The notes under the pieces: model-generated
Seen by the model: the letters and a program-made list of their open reading frames with translations, nothing else
Databases searched by the model: none
Told to the model about the DNA's origin: nothing
Shown: piece by piece, positions 18,479 to 26,596 of the stretch
How positions within the stretch are numbered: position 1 is the stretch's first letter
Layout of the letters: the number at the start of each line of letters is the position of its first letter
Assembly (NCBI GenBank): GCA_047610385.1
Contig: JBLGAC010000014.1
Span: forward strand, 20,315-84,314
From: JBOCEF01 sp047610385
GTDB lineage: Bacteria; Pseudomonadota; Alphaproteobacteria; Rhodobacterales; Rhodobacteraceae
Length of the DNA: 64,000 bases
Reading direction: 5' to 3'
Translations under genes and position numbers: made by a program

Positions 18479-18750
18479 TCAGCTGCCTGGCATGTCCATG
18501 CCGCGCAGTTAGATCACGGGGACCACCAGATCTTTTTCGTCGGTCAGGTGGCAGCTCAGCAAACGCTTCAGCCGCCTGATTTCGCTGTTGAATGCCCCCT
18601 GCCCTGTCGCGCATCACCGCCGCATCGCCATGCAGCTTGTCGCGCAATTTGCGCAACATCATGTGACGCTTCCCCCAGAACCGCACCAATCCGCCAAAGC
18701 CCCGATCACGCGCCCAGCCATCGCACGGGCGCTGCGCCAGCAACACGCGC
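18479..18750 (-). pseudogene. Hemerythrin HHE protein remnant with core deleted
   Basis: On this strand DRGFGGLVRFWGKRHMMLRK and LRDKLHGDAAVMRDR match the N-terminal part of bacterial hemerythrin-domain proteins. In another frame GAFNSEIRRLKRLLSCHLTD and EKDLVVPVI match their C-terminal helix. The middle, which holds most of the His and Glu di-iron ligands, is missing, the frame shifts at the join and TAA interrupts at 18509-18511 before LRGMDMPGS and a final TGA. An internal deletion thus removed the iron site. It cannot make a working oxygen or nitric-oxide sensing protein. Confidence 0.6.
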
Positions 18751-18910
18751 AGGGCCTACGGCAGGCCTGTTCGGGTCGTGATGTCGAAATCAGCCCTCGC
18801 GCCGCCGCCGTCGCCCCCGCAGGCAGGGTGCGCGCGCCAGTCTGCCCTCGCCCTTGCCTGACGCGGCCATCCATGCTCTGACGCCCCGATCCGAACCAAG
18901 GAGCCCGCCC

Positions 18911-20113
18911 ATGTCCGCCTATGAATTCGACACAGTGATCCTCGGCGCCGGCGCGGCCGGCATGATGTGCGCCATCCATGCGGCTGCGCGTGGGGGCAAG
19001 GTGCTGATCGTCGATCACGCCAAGGCGCCCGGCGAAAAGATCCGCATTTCCGGCGGTGGGCGCTGCAACTTCACCAACATGCACACCGAGCCTGGCAATT
19101 TTTTGTCGGGCAACCCGCATTTCTGCAAATCCGCGCTCAAGCGCTACACCCAGTGGGATTTCATCGCGCTGATGGACCGCCACGCCATTGCCTGGCACGA
19201 AAAACGGCTGGGGCAGCTGTTTTGTGACGGCAGCGCGCGCCAAGTGGTCGGCATGCTGGTGCAGGAGCTGGAGAGCGCCGGCGCAGAGCTGTTGCTGTCC
19301 ACCGAGATCGTCGATGTCGCGCGCCATGAGAGCGATTTTTCCGTGACCCTGTCCGGTGCGTTCGGGCGTCGGCACGCGCGCTGCCGCCATCTGGTGATCG
19401 CCACGGGCGGCAAATCCATCCCGGCCATGGGCGCCACCGGCCTCGCCTATCGGATTGCGGAGCAATTCGGCATCCCGGTCGGTGAAACGCGCCCCGCCCT
19501 CGTGCCCCTGACCTTTGAGGGCGACGATCTTTACCGCCTGAAGCTGCTGGCCGGGGTCGCGGCCGAAGGCGCCGCAACCGCAGGCGGCGTGCGCTTTGAT
19601 GAGGCCGTGCTGTTCACCCATCGCGGTCTGTCTGGCCCGGCGATCTTGCAGGCGTCCTCGTTCTGGCGCGAAGGGCAGGACGTGACCATATCCCTGACCC
19701 GCGGCGGAACCTTTGACGCGCTGAAAGCCGCACGCACGCAATCGGGCAAACGCGCGCCGGCGACGGTGCTGGCCGAATTGATGCCAAAGCGCCTTGCGCT
19801 GGATGTGGCCGCGCGGGTGGGCGCCACCGGCAATCTGGCGGACATGTCGGATGCCCGCCTGCGCGACATCGAAGCGGCGACGGAGGAATGGACCCTGCGC
19901 CCCGCCGGGTCGGAGGGCTACCGCACCGCTGAGGTCACGCTGGGCGGCATCGACACCGGGGCCCTAAGTTCGCGCACCATGGAAACCGCCGCCGTGCCGG
20001 GCCTGTTCTTTATTGGTGAGGCAGTGGACGTGACCGGGTGGCTTGGCGGTTACAATTTCCAATGGGCGTGGTCGTCGGGCTGGGCCGCCGGGACTGAGAT
20101 CGCGTCGCGCTGA
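18911..20113 (+). CDS. YhiN/BaiN-like FAD-dependent oxidoreductase (HI0933 family)
   Basis: The 400-residue flavoprotein starts with the dinucleotide motif VILGAGAAGMMCA, followed by GEKIRISGGGRCNFTN, ATGGKSIPAMGATG, FTHRGLSGPAILQAS and a C-terminal EAVDVTGWLGGYNFQWAW. This set identifies the HI0933/YhiN family, whose member BaiN reduces bile-acid intermediates. The physiological substrate in most bacteria is unknown. ATG 18911 was chosen because GGAG lies upstream and homology begins there. It is followed by a hairpin that serves the opposite strand. Confidence 0.85.
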   Translation: MSAYEFDTVILGAGAAGMMCAIHAAARGGKVLIVDHAKAPGEKIRISGGGRCNFTNMHTEPGNFLSGNPHFCKSALKRYTQWDFIALMDRHAIAWHEKRLGQLFCDGSARQVVGMLVQELESAGAELLLSTEIVDVARHESDFSVTLSGAFGRRHARCRHLVIATGGKSIPAMGATGLAYRIAEQFGIPVGETRPALVPLTFEGDDLYRLKLLAGVAAEGAATAGGVRFDEAVLFTHRGLSGPAILQASSFWREGQDVTISLTRGGTFDALKAARTQSGKRAPATVLAELMPKRLALDVAARVGATGNLADMSDARLRDIEAATEEWTLRPAGSEGYRTAEVTLGGIDTGALSSRTMETAAVPGLFFIGEAVDVTGWLGGYNFQWAWSSGWAAGTEIASR

Positions 20114-20114
20114 C

Positions 20115-20145
20115 AAAAAGGGCCTGCATGTCACCATGCAGGCCC
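20115..20145 (-). terminator. Terminator of the HNH/ATPase/patatin operon
   Basis: GGGCCTGCATG and CATGCAGGCCC form a perfect 11-bp stem with a TCAC loop. On the minus strand it is followed by TTTTTG, so it terminates leftward transcription of the three-gene operon about 110 bp after its last stop codon. Confidence 0.85.
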
Positions 20146-20255
20146 CAGTCGTCATAAAAAGGCTCAAGCAATTGTTTTCCCGCCGCGTGGCGGATCTGGG
20201 GCGACATTACCTGCACCGGATGAACAAAAAATGACGATGCAGGCGGCCCGCCGGA

Positions 20256-21188
20256 TCAATCGTCCAACACGCCACGCGCCCATGCGCGGGCGATCTGGGA
20301 ATAGGGCGCGTCAGGGGCGGTCTTTTCCCGCATCCGTTCGAACGCTGAGGCCCGCAGCGCATCAAGCTTGGCCGCCACGCGCGCGTCAAATTCATCGGCG
20401 CTGCGCGCGCGCAACTGCTCCGCCAACGTGCCCAACGACACGCTGAGGGTATAAAGAAACTCCATATCGCGCAGCACCCGCGTGCGCGCCTGCACCAGCC
20501 CGGTGCGGTTCAGCCCGAAGACCTGGATCGACACCGCGCCCATTTTGCTGACCGATGCGTCTGCACCCGGAACGGGGGTGGCCTTGGCGTGCACCAGCCC
20601 CAGCAGCGCGTCGCGGTCCACATGCCAGGCCAGATGATCGGCCGGATCGTCGCGGCACGGATCAAGCAGCAAGCGGTCCTCGGTGTCCGCGTCGTCCTTG
20701 TCGGCCCAGCGCGTCGCCTCAGTGCCCAAGGGGAACAGCGTCGCCTTGCCGGTGGTCGCCCTGCGCCAGCCGGATCCGGCCATGTCCGCCAGGCTTTCGC
20801 CCAAGGGCCCCGGCACGCGCTGCCCACGCCGCCGGTTGCAATCGATGCAGGATGGCAGCAGGTTGTCCCAATCCATCGCCAACCACCAATACCCGCTGTG
20901 ATCGGGGGCCTCATCCACCGCGCTTTTGGGGCGGTAATGTTCCACATCCACCGGATGCACATAGTTATAGGCGCTTTCGCAATAGGCGCATTTGCGGTGG
21001 AACATGAGCTCCAGAGTCTGTTTGACCGCGTCCTCTTTGTAGCGTTTGAAGTTATAGCTGCCGTTTTTGGCCTGTGCGATGTGCTCCGCCACCAGATCCA
21101 GCTCAGACTTGCCCTTGGCGGCGCCGCGTGTGTAGGGCGCGGTCAGGATCGCGGGGCGGTCGAATTTGCTGCGGTCCACGAACCTCAT
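20256..21188 (-). CDS. HNH endonuclease, PtuB-like
   Basis: The 310-residue protein carries an intact HNH nuclease core: C67 and C70 (KCAYCE), E83-H84 in VEHYRPK, then YWWLAMDWDNLLPSCIDCNR with N109, C114, C117 and N118. Two CxxC pairs bind a structural zinc and His84 is the likely general base (family knowledge). The same layout occurs in PtuB of Septu and in HNH partners of retron- or ATPase-linked defence operons. Its start overlaps the stop of the ATPase gene (ATGA), so the two proteins are likely made in fixed ratio. The C-terminal 180 residues are helical and unassigned. I infer phage DNA or tRNA cleavage controlled by the ATPase. Confidence 0.85.
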   Translation of the reverse strand: MRFVDRSKFDRPAILTAPYTRGAAKGKSELDLVAEHIAQAKNGSYNFKRYKEDAVKQTLELMFHRKCAYCESAYNYVHPVDVEHYRPKSAVDEAPDHSGYWWLAMDWDNLLPSCIDCNRRRGQRVPGPLGESLADMAGSGWRRATTGKATLFPLGTEATRWADKDDADTEDRLLLDPCRDDPADHLAWHVDRDALLGLVHAKATPVPGADASVSKMGAVSIQVFGLNRTGLVQARTRVLRDMEFLYTLSVSLGTLAEQLRARSADEFDARVAAKLDALRASAFERMREKTAPDAPYSQIARAWARGVLDD

Positions 21189-23638
21189 GCCAGCATCTCA
21201 CGCAGAAAATCCTTCACCGCCGCTTCGGCCTTGATCCGCGCGGCGCTGCGGATGGCGGCGTCCCCTGCCCGGCGGTCTTTCAGGTAATCGGCCACGGCGC
21301 GCTGCACCAGATTGGTGACCTCGGTCACGCCGGTGGGCATGCCTTCGACGATCTCATCGTTAAAGGCCCTGAGGGTTGCGCGATCCTCAACGCTCAGCAC
21401 CGCGCCGGCTTCGCGGTCTGCGATCAGATCCGCGACGCGGGCATAGCGCTGCTCAGCCTTGGGGTCGTCCACTGAGGCCAGCTGGAACATGTCCGAGGTT
21501 AGCAACTGCTCCACGCTCATCCGTTCAAACGCGCCGAAATCGCCGACCCGTTCGACCTTTTCGGGGATCGCCCCCTCAGCCACCATATGACGGTTGAGCA
21601 TCATGACCTCTCCCGCCCGCATCCCGCGCACGCAAAGGGGGTCGTGGCTGGTCAGGATGAAGGTGGCGCGCGGCAAGGCTTTTCGCAGCCCGTCGATGAT
21701 CTGCAGCTTCCAGCGCGGGTGCAGATGGGCCTCAATTTCGTCAATCAAGATGATGGCGCGCGACAGGCGGGCCTCATACGGCGTCATGTCCTGGGCCAGC
21801 AGGCGGGCGAACACATCACAGACCAGCGCCAGCACCGCACGATAGCCCGAGGATGCATAGGCCAGCCGCTGGCGCAGAATGCGCGTGGCGCCATCTGGCA
21901 AATGGCGGATCAGGTTGATCCAGACGCGCGGCTTGCCGTCCTCAGGGTCGGGGGCGATTTCGATGGTGCCGAATTCGCCGTCGATGCGGATGATATGGCG
22001 CAGCGCGGCGGCGATCTGATCAAGCGCGCCGTCTTTGCGTTTCGCCAGCGAGATCAGCCATCCCTCAGGGTTGGACACATGCAGGGTGCTGTCGAACAAA
22101 GTGTCGATGAACCGCGTGTGGTCGGGCCGGGTGTGGCGCCCGTACAGCCGGTTGGGCCCATAGGCAAAGATCATCGGGCGCGCGGGGCCAGTGTCGCCGA
22201 ACGGCTTCAGCCCGCCATCGGGGATGTTCGCGGCCTCATCATGCAGCACTTCGATGCCCAAGGTCCGCGCAACGTCTTCGCGTTCGTGAAACCGCACATC
22301 AACCCGCGCACTGCCCCGAGGCGGCGCGCCCGGCGCGCCCATGTATTCAGGGTTGAGGGTGATGCGCCTGGCCGTCAGCCCCACGGGCGGGCGGCGCAGC
22401 GCATCGCGCAGATCGTCAGGAATGCACGCCAGCACGATCGCCTCAAGGATCGAACTTTTGCCGGTCGCGTTTTCCCCCAGGATCAGCAGGCAGGGGGCGG
22501 ATGGCGGCTCAATGCTGTCTGAGGTCAGGATTTCGGCGTCATCGGGCGGCAGGGCCTCGGGCAGCGCAAAGGCGATATCTTCGAGCGATTTGAAGTTGTG
22601 GATGGTCACGGTGTGGATGCGCGCATGGTCGGGGTCGTCGGGGAGCATGGGCGGCGATGCGGTTTCTCCGGCGGGCGGCTCCAGATCCGAGTCCGAAGCG
22701 GGTTGGCGCGTAAGCAGGAGTTCACGCATCAGCTCATTGGACGATGTGGAGTCAATTTTATGCACCTCCTCGGCCATTTCCAGCATCGTTTGCGCAAAGC
22801 GCGGGTCGCGCGCCCAGCGCGTCAGGGCGCCTGAAATCCGGGCCAGCGACAACGATCCACGTAGCGAAAGCTTTTTGCCCGCCAAGTTCATCACCCGGTG
22901 GAGAAACAGGTATGCCGTCCCTCCGAGCGGGGCGCCGCGATCGAACGTGAACGTCTGCGCCTCACCTGCGGGCGCCGAGCCCGCCAGTGCGCGGATCTTG
23001 GCGATCTCTTGCCAGATGACGGCCCGGCGCGCATCCACGAGGGACTGCCGGTTCAGCGCGAAATGCTCGATCGTCGCCTCGGCGCGGGCATTGAGCGAAT
23101 AGAGGCGCCCGCCGCAACTTTGACGAAACGCGCGCGACGGCGCCGAGACTTCGCCGGGATGGTAGAGGAACGCGTGCTCTTGGGCGGGGGCGTCCTCTCG
23201 CCCAGTATTAATCGGATCGTCGACCGAGTGGGGGACCGGCTCCCGCGCGCCATCGACCGGGAAATGCGATTGGTTTGACGGGCGGCAAGCCGTGCAGATC
23301 GGATAGAAATTGCCCCAGTGGAACGCCCGCCACAGATAGCTTTGATCGTCTGCAGGCGTGTCCCCCGGCTGGGCATGGGCCGGTGGGCGAAAGCGGTAGG
23401 GCATAAGACTTACGTCCTGCTCGCAGAATGCGCAGCGCCCATTTGACAAATTACCCAGGGGGACGTTCAACGGCGCCCCCATACGCAGCTTCCACACTGG
23501 TGGGATGTCGGTCTGGGCGCGCACGTCATCTTGCAGCATGAAATACGCGCGCACGCGGCGGCGCGCCTCCTCAACCTGCTTTGAAGAAAACCAGCCTGGG
23601 ACACTTTCCCACCGCTTGCTGTCATCAAAGATAATCAT
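21185..23638 (-). CDS. ATPase (PtuA/RecF-like) with degenerate N-terminal HNH domain
   Basis: This 817-residue protein has two parts. Residues 60-130 look like an HNH domain: CAFC (C69, C72), YLWRAFHWGNFYPICTAC (C115, C118) and SNQSHFPV. The EHxRP motif, however, reads YRFRPP, with Arg82 where the catalytic His belongs, so it is probably a zinc-binding but inactive module. From about 343 an SMC/RecF-type ATPase begins (TIHNFKSLEDI). It has Walker A GENATGKSS (388-396), a signature-like SSGYRAVLAL, Walker B ILIDEIEAHLHP (D633, E634) and the switch TSHDP (H665). The start at 23638 has GGAGGG 6 nt upstream inside the patatin gene end. PtuA proteins are usually much shorter. Confidence 0.85.
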   Translation of the reverse strand: MIIFDDSKRWESVPGWFSSKQVEEARRRVRAYFMLQDDVRAQTDIPPVWKLRMGAPLNVPLGNLSNGRCAFCEQDVSLMPYRFRPPAHAQPGDTPADDQSYLWRAFHWGNFYPICTACRPSNQSHFPVDGAREPVPHSVDDPINTGREDAPAQEHAFLYHPGEVSAPSRAFRQSCGGRLYSLNARAEATIEHFALNRQSLVDARRAVIWQEIAKIRALAGSAPAGEAQTFTFDRGAPLGGTAYLFLHRVMNLAGKKLSLRGSLSLARISGALTRWARDPRFAQTMLEMAEEVHKIDSTSSNELMRELLLTRQPASDSDLEPPAGETASPPMLPDDPDHARIHTVTIHNFKSLEDIAFALPEALPPDDAEILTSDSIEPPSAPCLLILGENATGKSSILEAIVLACIPDDLRDALRRPPVGLTARRITLNPEYMGAPGAPPRGSARVDVRFHEREDVARTLGIEVLHDEAANIPDGGLKPFGDTGPARPMIFAYGPNRLYGRHTRPDHTRFIDTLFDSTLHVSNPEGWLISLAKRKDGALDQIAAALRHIIRIDGEFGTIEIAPDPEDGKPRVWINLIRHLPDGATRILRQRLAYASSGYRAVLALVCDVFARLLAQDMTPYEARLSRAIILIDEIEAHLHPRWKLQIIDGLRKALPRATFILTSHDPLCVRGMRAGEVMMLNRHMVAEGAIPEKVERVGDFGAFERMSVEQLLTSDMFQLASVDDPKAEQRYARVADLIADREAGAVLSVEDRATLRAFNDEIVEGMPTGVTEVTNLVQRAVADYLKDRRAGDAAIRSAARIKAEAAVKDFLREMLA

Positions 23639-23639
23639 C

Positions 23640-25391
23640 TCAGCCCTCCGCGCGTCGGTCCGCATCGGCGATCAGGCGCACGGTGGCGTCCTGGCTCGGC
23701 ACGTCGCCTTCTTGGACCGTGCGGCGGCCCTTTTCATCCGCCGCCGCGGTCGCCCCCGCGCCCAGCGCCGCAAGCCGTTCGGCAAACGGGGCCAGCACCT
23801 CAGTGCGCCAGCGGTGGGAATTGCCGCTGTAGCGCTGGGGGACGTGGTCGGTCAGGATTTCGGCATAGGTCTTGCCGCCCTCCATGCCCACGGGCACGGC
23901 GGCCAGCGATTGGGCGAAGCCTTGCAGCGATTGCTCCAGATTGGGCATCAGCGACAGCGCGCGGCGCCAGCGGTTTTCATCAAAGTCGAACTCCTCGACC
24001 AGTTTCACGCCCGCTTGGCGGCCATATTCGGCCAGCGTGGCAATGGTATCGGGGTCCATCGCGAGGTTCATGCCCCCCTCACGCGCGTCATCGAGCCGGA
24101 TTTCGATGATCCGTTCGGCATAGCCCGGCAGCTTGGATTGCAGCGTGTCCTGCCAATCCTTGGCGGTGTTGAGGATCGCGAACACGAACGCCCCCACGCC
24201 TTTGATGGACCGGATCGGCAGGCTGGTGCTTTGCACCGGGGCGTCAGACAGGTGCACCCGTTCATTGCCGTGGCGCGCCTCGTCCCATGCGGTCAAGGAA
24301 ATGCCGAAGGTCGGGCGGCGCGGCAGCAGCGCATCAAAGAAATGGATCGGGAAGTTCGACGAAATCCCGCCGTCTGAGAACAGGCACCGCCGATACACGC
24401 CCTTTTTGCCATCTGGCCCCGCGATCTGCCAATCACGCCGCCACAAAGGCACCGCCGAAATCAGCCCCGGAAAGCTGAGCGACATGCGCGCGCACAGCAC
24501 CACTGGGAAATCGGCGGCCACCGGCAGGGGATACAGATCCTGCGGCCCCCCGGGCACGCCCTCAGGCGCAGCGTCACCGATCATGTGCGCGACCACGCGG
24601 GACGGGAACAGCCCTTCAAATTCGGCGCGGCTGAAGAAATGATGCTTGGCCCGCAGCGGCAGCTGATACGGGCGCTGCGACGACAGATCCGTGGTCATCG
24701 AGGCGACCTCGATGCCCATTTCTTCAAGCTGGCCGATGGTCAGCGGCGCGGCGGGTGCCCCATCCGGGCCCAGATTGCCCGCGGCCATGTCGATGCGGTC
24801 AGCGATCCATTCGGTAAGCGCCGGTTTGTCCGCATCGGGCATGGTCATGCCGGGGCAGATGCCGAAATCATGGGTGGGCAGGTCCTGGGTGATGTTGCGC
24901 TTCAGCGCCACAAAGATGGTGCCAATGCCGATCAGCGCCCCGACCAGCACCCCCAGCACCACCAGCGCGATGTTGCCCCTCGCCAGCCCGGCCGCGACGA
25001 TCAGGCCCCCGGCCACCCCGGCCGCGATGACCAGTGGGCGGTGGGCGCGCAGCACGGCGCGCAGCGCGCCGCGCACCCCACCATCGCCGACCGCGGCCAT
25101 CAAGATGCGATACAGCCCCGCCAGCTTGGGCGCGGGCTGGAACAGCGATTGCATGTCAGCGGCCAGTTCCTCGGCCATGCCGCCGATCATCACAAAGCCG
25201 GTCATGTCGTCTTTGGCAGGCGATGTCTGGCGGCGGTATTCCGCCCCCGCCGCCATCACCGCAGCGATGGCACCCGCCGAGGCGCCGCCGATGCTGCGCA
25301 GCCGGTACGCCTTGGCCAATTCAACGATGGCGAATGGATAGACGACGCCAGACGTGATGCCACCTTTCATGATCAGATCGCATTCGCGCAT
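23640..25391 (-). CDS. Membrane-associated patatin-like phospholipase
   Basis: The 583-residue product opens with the patatin oxyanion loop MKGGITSG, then GGASAGA with nucleophile Ser38, and the partner Asp340 in SDGGISSNFP. These are the Ser-Asp dyad elements of patatin lipases, which hydrolyse membrane phospholipids. Two adjacent hydrophobic helices at about 119-162 interrupt the lipase domain and should anchor it to the inner membrane. GGAGGG precedes ATG 25391. The next gene starts 1 nt past its stop, so it is the first gene of a three-gene operon. In CBASS, patatins act as membrane-destroying effectors. Here the controller would be the ATPase/HNH pair (inference). No cyclase gene is present. 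Confidence 0.8.
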   Translation of the reverse strand: MRECDLIMKGGITSGVVYPFAIVELAKAYRLRSIGGASAGAIAAVMAAGAEYRRQTSPAKDDMTGFVMIGGMAEELAADMQSLFQPAPKLAGLYRILMAAVGDGGVRGALRAVLRAHRPLVIAAGVAGGLIVAAGLARGNIALVVLGVLVGALIGIGTIFVALKRNITQDLPTHDFGICPGMTMPDADKPALTEWIADRIDMAAGNLGPDGAPAAPLTIGQLEEMGIEVASMTTDLSSQRPYQLPLRAKHHFFSRAEFEGLFPSRVVAHMIGDAAPEGVPGGPQDLYPLPVAADFPVVLCARMSLSFPGLISAVPLWRRDWQIAGPDGKKGVYRRCLFSDGGISSNFPIHFFDALLPRRPTFGISLTAWDEARHGNERVHLSDAPVQSTSLPIRSIKGVGAFVFAILNTAKDWQDTLQSKLPGYAERIIEIRLDDAREGGMNLAMDPDTIATLAEYGRQAGVKLVEEFDFDENRWRRALSLMPNLEQSLQGFAQSLAAVPVGMEGGKTYAEILTDHVPQRYSGNSHRWRTEVLAPFAERLAALGAGATAAADEKGRRTVQEGDVPSQDATVRLIADADRRAEG

Positions 25392-25672
25392 GGCGTGTTC
25401 CCTCCGTCGAAGATTCACTTGATTCGAATGGTCTCCCAATATTGCGCGCCGATCAACGGTGCGGCGTCAGTATTTGACCTGCCCGGCGATTGCCAAGCAG
25501 CGTTTGGACGGATGATTTGTCTCAGGCAGGCGGGGGGGCATTGTCGGCTTATGCGTCAAGGTCCCGGAGAACCTGCGCAGGGCGGATATGGGTGTGGACC
25601 ATGCCGCCCGCCCCGCCCGGATCCGCAGCGCAGTGGCGATATGGGCGGGATGGGGCAGTGAAATCAGCCAGA
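25392..25672 (-). promoter_or_regulatory. Intergenic region holding the patatin operon promoter
   Basis: About 280 bp between the KDG-kinase-like gene stop and the patatin start. The stretch nearest the patatin gene is less GC-rich and contains GATTCACTTGATTCGAATGG, with GATTC twice. No gene, convincing palindrome or terminator was seen. Confidence 0.35.
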
Positions 25673-26596
25673 TCAGGGCGTGGGCATCGCCGCGCGCGGG
25701 ATGATGGCACCGCGGTGCCCGACCACGATGCGGGCGCAGTCATGCCCGGCCTGCATCGCCGCGCCGATCCCGGCGCCCGCCAGATGCGCGGCCAGAAACC
25801 CACCGTTGAAACTGTCGCCCGCCGCGGTGCTGTCGATCATGCGCGCAGCGGGGGCAAAGACCTGGGCCCCCACCTCAGCGTTGATCGGGGCGGGGCCGGA
25901 CGGCCCGCGCTTCAGCGCGCCTATGCCGGGACACACAGCGGAAATACGCGCCATGCACGCGGCCTCGGACACATCGCCGAACAGCGCCATTTCATCATCG
26001 AGCGACGGCAGCGCGATGTCGCTGATCGCCCACATGGCCATGACCGCATCGCGCGCGGCATCGGCGCTGTCCCAAAGCCGCGGGCGCCAGTTGCTGTCGA
26101 ACGCAATGCGCACGCCGTCTGCGCGCAGGGCACCCAGATGCACGATCAGCGCCGTGCGGGTGGCGGGTGGCAGGATCGCCAGCGTGATCGCCGACAGATA
26201 CAGCACATCCACCCCCGCCAGCGCGCTGAAATCAGGGCCCGCAGGTCCGTCAAACATCGACCGCGCGGCGGCCTGCGCGCGCCAGTAATGAAACGACCGC
26301 TCACCATCAGCATCGGTTGAGATGGCGTACAGCCCCGGCAACCGTCCCGGCAGGCGCGCGATTGAATCGGTCCCGACCCCTTCGGCCGCCATGAACCCCG
26401 CAATCCGGTCTGAATACGGATCATCCCCAAGCGCGCTGACATAGCTGACCGCAACCCCCGCCCCGGCCATCCGCGCCAGATAAATCGCGGTGTTGAGGGT
26501 ATCACCCGCCACCCCGATATTGGCATGGGACGGATCGCCGGGGGGCGAGGATATCTCTATCATCGCCTCACCTATACACGCGACTTTCAGCGCCAT
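25673..26596 (-). CDS. kdgK: PfkB-family 2-keto-3-deoxygluconate kinase-like
   Basis: The 307-residue PfkB/ribokinase-fold protein starts KVACIGEAMIEI, has AGDTLNTAIYLARM and SALGDDPYSDRIAGFM, and ends with the anion-hole and catalytic-base motif STAAGDSFNGGF. The length and pattern fit 2-keto-3-deoxygluconate kinase, which phosphorylates KDG for Entner-Doudoroff cleavage. Its ATG shares one base with the stop of the upstream flavoprotein gene (TGATG), so it is the last gene of the long sugar-acid operon. No KDPG aldolase is in the window. Another deoxy-keto sugar acid could be the true substrate. Confidence 0.8.
   Translation of the reverse strand: MALKVACIGEAMIEISSPPGDPSHANIGVAGDTLNTAIYLARMAGAGVAVSYVSALGDDPYSDRIAGFMAAEGVGTDSIARLPGRLPGLYAISTDADGERSFHYWRAQAAARSMFDGPAGPDFSALAGVDVLYLSAITLAILPPATRTALIVHLGALRADGVRIAFDSNWRPRLWDSADAARDAVMAMWAISDIALPSLDDEMALFGDVSEAACMARISAVCPGIGALKRGPSGPAPINAEVGAQVFAPAARMIDSTAAGDSFNGGFLAAHLAGAGIGAAMQAGHDCARIVVGHRGAIIPRAAMPTP

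Noticed and set aside
20256..23638. Ordinary Septu (PtuA-PtuB) pair
   Set aside because: The ATPase carries a 340-residue N-terminal part with an HNH-like module and the operon includes a coupled patatin gene, so a plain Septu label would hide the unusual parts.
20256..25672. Retron or CBASS locus
   Set aside because: ATPase-HNH pairs occur with retrons and patatins with CBASS, but no reverse transcriptase, msr/msd-like structure or nucleotidyltransferase/cyclase gene is present here.
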